From: Bernardetiaceae bacterium
Lineage (GTDB): Bacteria > Bacteroidota > Bacteroidia > Cytophagales > Thermoflexibacteraceae
Assembly: GCA_025454895.1 (NCBI GenBank)
Contig: JALONO010000018.1
Span: forward strand, 1 to 33,342
Length of the DNA stretch: 33,342 nt
Direction: 5' to 3'
Under the pieces are notes generated by a model, which did no database searches, was not told the DNA's origin, and saw only the letters and a list, made by a program, of their open reading frames with translations. Each line of letters starts with the position of its first letter. The first letter of the stretch is position 1. Below, one piece after another: positions 31,156 through 33,342 of this stretch. Position numbers and translations under genes: made by a program.

Positions 31156-33336
31156 ATGCACCAACAACCGGGCTTGCCTTCGGTACTTTGTTCCCGGCCG
31201 CCGGGCGGCTGGGGTAGGCTCCGCTGGCTGGCAGCCTGGGCGGCCCTGTTGCTGGGCGGGTGCTTGGCCCATAGCACGTTGGCCCAGCCGGGGCGGGTGC
31301 GCCGCCCGGCCACCGAGGCCGACCTGGACCAGTTCATCCAAAACCTGTTTGCCGTGCCCGACGGCAACCTCAACTACGACGATGCCTACGAGAGCCTGTT
31401 CCTGTTGTACACCAACCCGCTGAACCTCAATGCGGCGACCCGGCAGGAGTTGGAAGGACTTTACGTGCTTACTACCGCACAGATTGAGCAGTTTTTGGCC
31501 TACCGGCAGCGGCACGGACCGCTGTTGGTCATTTTTGAGCTGGCCGCCGTGCCGGGCTTCGACCAGGCCACTATCGACAAAATCCTCCCCTTCGTGGAAG
31601 TGCCCGGCACCGACCTGAACGCGGATAACCAGTCGCTTTGGCAACGGCTGGCCCAGGAACGCAACAACATGCTGCTACTGCGCTACGAGCGCACGCTTGA
31701 GCCTCGGCGCGGCTACCGCCCCGCCACCGATGCCAACGGCCAGCCCCAGAACCACTACCTGGGCAGCCCGGATAAACTCTACGCCCGGTTTAGGGTGAGC
31801 CACGCCCGTGATTTTAGCCTGGGGTTCACGCTGGAAAAAGACGCGGGTGAACGATTGGCTTGGGCACCGGCGCAGCGGCAATTTGGCCCCGATTTCATCT
31901 CGGCCCATGCGGCGGTGTACAACCGGGGGCGGCTCAAAGCCCTGCAACTGGGTGATTACCAGATGCAAGTGGGCCAGGGGCTGCTGCTCTCGGCGGGGTT
32001 TGTGGTGGGTAAGGGGGCCGAAACCGTGGCCACCGTGCGCCGCCCGAACACGGGCCTGCGCCCGTACACCTCCGTGTTGGAAGGCAACTTTTTGCGCGGG
32101 GCCGCCGCCACTTTTGCCCTGGGCCGGGTGGAAATTACCGGCCTGGCCTCGCTGGCCCGCCGCAGTGCCAGCCTCCTCCAACTGGATGGCGACACCCTGG
32201 CCGACGAAGACGCGGTGGCCGGGGCCATCATCCCGTCCGGGTTGCACCGCACCCCCCGCGAACTGGCCGCCAAGGGCAACCTGCGCGAGCTGACCTTGGG
32301 GGCCACGGCCACCTACCGCAGCCCCGACCGGCGGCTGGAACTGGGCGGCACCGCCCTGCTCACCCAGTTTGACAACGCCATTGTGCCCACCGATCGGCTC
32401 TATAACCGGTTTGAGTTCCAGGGCCGCCAAAACCACCTAGCGGGGGCGCACGCGAGCTACCATTGGCGCAACTTTAACTTTTTTGGCGAGGCGGCCCGCA
32501 GTGCCAGCGGGGGCCTGGGCTTGGTAGGCGGGCTGCTGGCGGGGCTGTCGGCCCGGGTGGAAACCGCGCTGCTCTTCCGCCGTTACGACCGCCACTTCTA
32601 CAGCTTTTATGGCAATGCCTTTAGCGAAGGCAGCCGGGCCATTAACGAGCAGGGCCTCTATTGGGGCCTCAAGATCAAACCCAACCCGCGCTGGCAATGG
32701 GCCGGGTATGTGGATACGTTCCGGTTCCCGTGGCTGCGGTTCCAGGTGGATGCGCCCAGCCAGGGGCACGAGTTTTTGACCCGGCTCACCTACACGCCCA
32801 GCAAAAAGGTGCTGCTGTACGCCCAGTACCGGCTGGAAACCAAGGGCCGCAACCTGCGCGACAACGCCCTGCGCCTGGACCCGGTGGTGCCCAGCACGCG
32901 GCAAAACTACCAGCTCAACGCCGACTTCCGGGCCGAGCGGGTGCTCAGTTTCCGCTCGCGGGTGCAGTGGAGTAGCTACCAACAGGCCGGGGGGCCGCTC
33001 ACGGGGGGGCTGGCCCTGGTGCAGGACGTTACCGCCGACCTGGGCCTGGTGCGCCTGAGCACCCGGTTTGCCCTGTTCGACACCGACGACTTTGAGAACC
33101 GCCAGTACGTGTTTGAAAAGGACGTGCTCTACGCCTTCAACATGCCCGCTTACTTTGGCCGGGGCTTCCGCAATTACTGGCTGTTGCAGTTGAACCTGGG
33201 CCGCCGGGCCGACCTGTGGGTGCGCTACGCCTACACCCAGTACCGCGACCAAACCACCATCAGCAGCGGGCTGGAACAGATTGACGGCAACCGCCGTAGC
33301 GATGTGAAAGTGCAACTGCGGCTACAGGTATGGTGA
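31156..33336 (+). CDS. Helix-hairpin-helix protein with predicted outer-membrane beta-barrel
   Basis: A 726-residue exported protein of unknown function. The N-terminus has a signal peptide (LRWLAAWAALLLGG, then STLAQ). Residues about 55-150 hold two ComEA-like helix-hairpin-helix units: NPLNLNAATRQELEGLYVLT (HHH 1), QIEQFLAYRQRHGPLLVIFE and LAAVPGFDQATIDKILPFV (HHH 2). The remainder (about 170-726) is made of alternating aromatic/hydrophobic strands with Gly/Asn/Arg turns such as LYARFRVSHARDFSLGFTLE and ends in a strand (VKVQLRLQVW) fitting an outer-membrane barrel. I recall similar unnamed proteins in Bacteroidota. DNA handling at the outer membrane is possible but unproven. ATG at 31156 is used because it leads straight into the signal; a GTG at 31114 is rejected. 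The stop lies 6 nt before the window end. Confidence 0.78.
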   Translation: MHQQPGLPSVLCSRPPGGWGRLRWLAAWAALLLGGCLAHSTLAQPGRVRRPATEADLDQFIQNLFAVPDGNLNYDDAYESLFLLYTNPLNLNAATRQELEGLYVLTTAQIEQFLAYRQRHGPLLVIFELAAVPGFDQATIDKILPFVEVPGTDLNADNQSLWQRLAQERNNMLLLRYERTLEPRRGYRPATDANGQPQNHYLGSPDKLYARFRVSHARDFSLGFTLEKDAGERLAWAPAQRQFGPDFISAHAAVYNRGRLKALQLGDYQMQVGQGLLLSAGFVVGKGAETVATVRRPNTGLRPYTSVLEGNFLRGAAATFALGRVEITGLASLARRSASLLQLDGDTLADEDAVAGAIIPSGLHRTPRELAAKGNLRELTLGATATYRSPDRRLELGGTALLTQFDNAIVPTDRLYNRFEFQGRQNHLAGAHASYHWRNFNFFGEAARSASGGLGLVGGLLAGLSARVETALLFRRYDRHFYSFYGNAFSEGSRAINEQGLYWGLKIKPNPRWQWAGYVDTFRFPWLRFQVDAPSQGHEFLTRLTYTPSKKVLLYAQYRLETKGRNLRDNALRLDPVVPSTRQNYQLNADFRAERVLSFRSRVQWSSYQQAGGPLTGGLALVQDVTADLGLVRLSTRFALFDTDDFENRQYVFEKDVLYAFNMPAYFGRGFRNYWLLQLNLGRRADLWVRYAYTQYRDQTTISSGLEQIDGNRRSDVKVQLRLQVW

Positions 33337-33342
33337 AAGTGG

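Overview
This 33.3 kb window is chromosomal DNA from a G+C-rich member of the Bacteroidota, probably Cytophagales/Hymenobacter-like. The lineage call rests on several things. The RNA polymerase omega subunit and PyrC are of the Bacteroidota type, and the Mrp protein lacks the usual CxxC. A bamD-rpoZ pair and a DUF6435 mini-gene are present. Several starts are preceded by the Bacteroidota housekeeping promoter (TTTG, about 20 nt, TAnnTTTG). There is no phage, insertion sequence or CRISPR array. Most genes are housekeeping or envelope functions, in short operons of either orientation.

Layout. 0-7.4 kb: tRNA-His, dihydroorotase (pyrC), divergent Mrp Fe-S carrier, free methionine-R-sulfoxide reductase, panB, a DUF6435 mini-gene followed at once by a lone eutC, and a Tat-exported class V aminotransferase. 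Right upstream of the aminotransferase start lie 12 perfect copies of an 8-bp repeat. 7.5-11.3 kb: a heptad-type dispersed repeat, a two-gene glycosyltransferase operon (GT2 then GT39/ArnT-like) and a 2,4-dienoyl-CoA reductase-like SDR. 11.3-14.7 kb: a membrane protein with two zinc ribbons, and an ECF sigma factor overlapping a gene that fuses an anti-sigma-like domain, a membrane segment and a trypsin-like protease. This block is strewn with a family of 30-bp palindromes. 14.7-21.1 kb: dnaK, a secreted LRR protein, rpiB, UDP-glucose dehydrogenase and an OmpA-family lipoprotein. 21.3-33.3 kb: pruA, a secreted vWA-like protein, an AT-rich island, an M61 peptidase, bamD-rpoZ, a membrane GAF/coiled-coil protein, hisD, and a helix-hairpin-helix/outer-membrane protein.

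The best candidate for an undescribed system is the sigma/protease pair at 12.57-14.38 kb. A well-formed housekeeping promoter precedes an ECF sigma gene. That gene overlaps by 14 nt a predicted one-piece membrane regulator whose cytoplasmic part looks like an anti-sigma domain and whose periplasmic part keeps a complete His-Asp-Ser triad. This would combine in one polypeptide roles that the RseA/DegS system splits between two. Two other signals deserve attention: the 30-bp palindromes, whose arms change together around a constant TTTCTCAAAA core, and the octamer array in the presumed promoter region of the aminotransferase.

All calls were made by reading the sequence and translations; no database search was run. 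Family names come from recalled motifs, and lineage below phylum is a guess.
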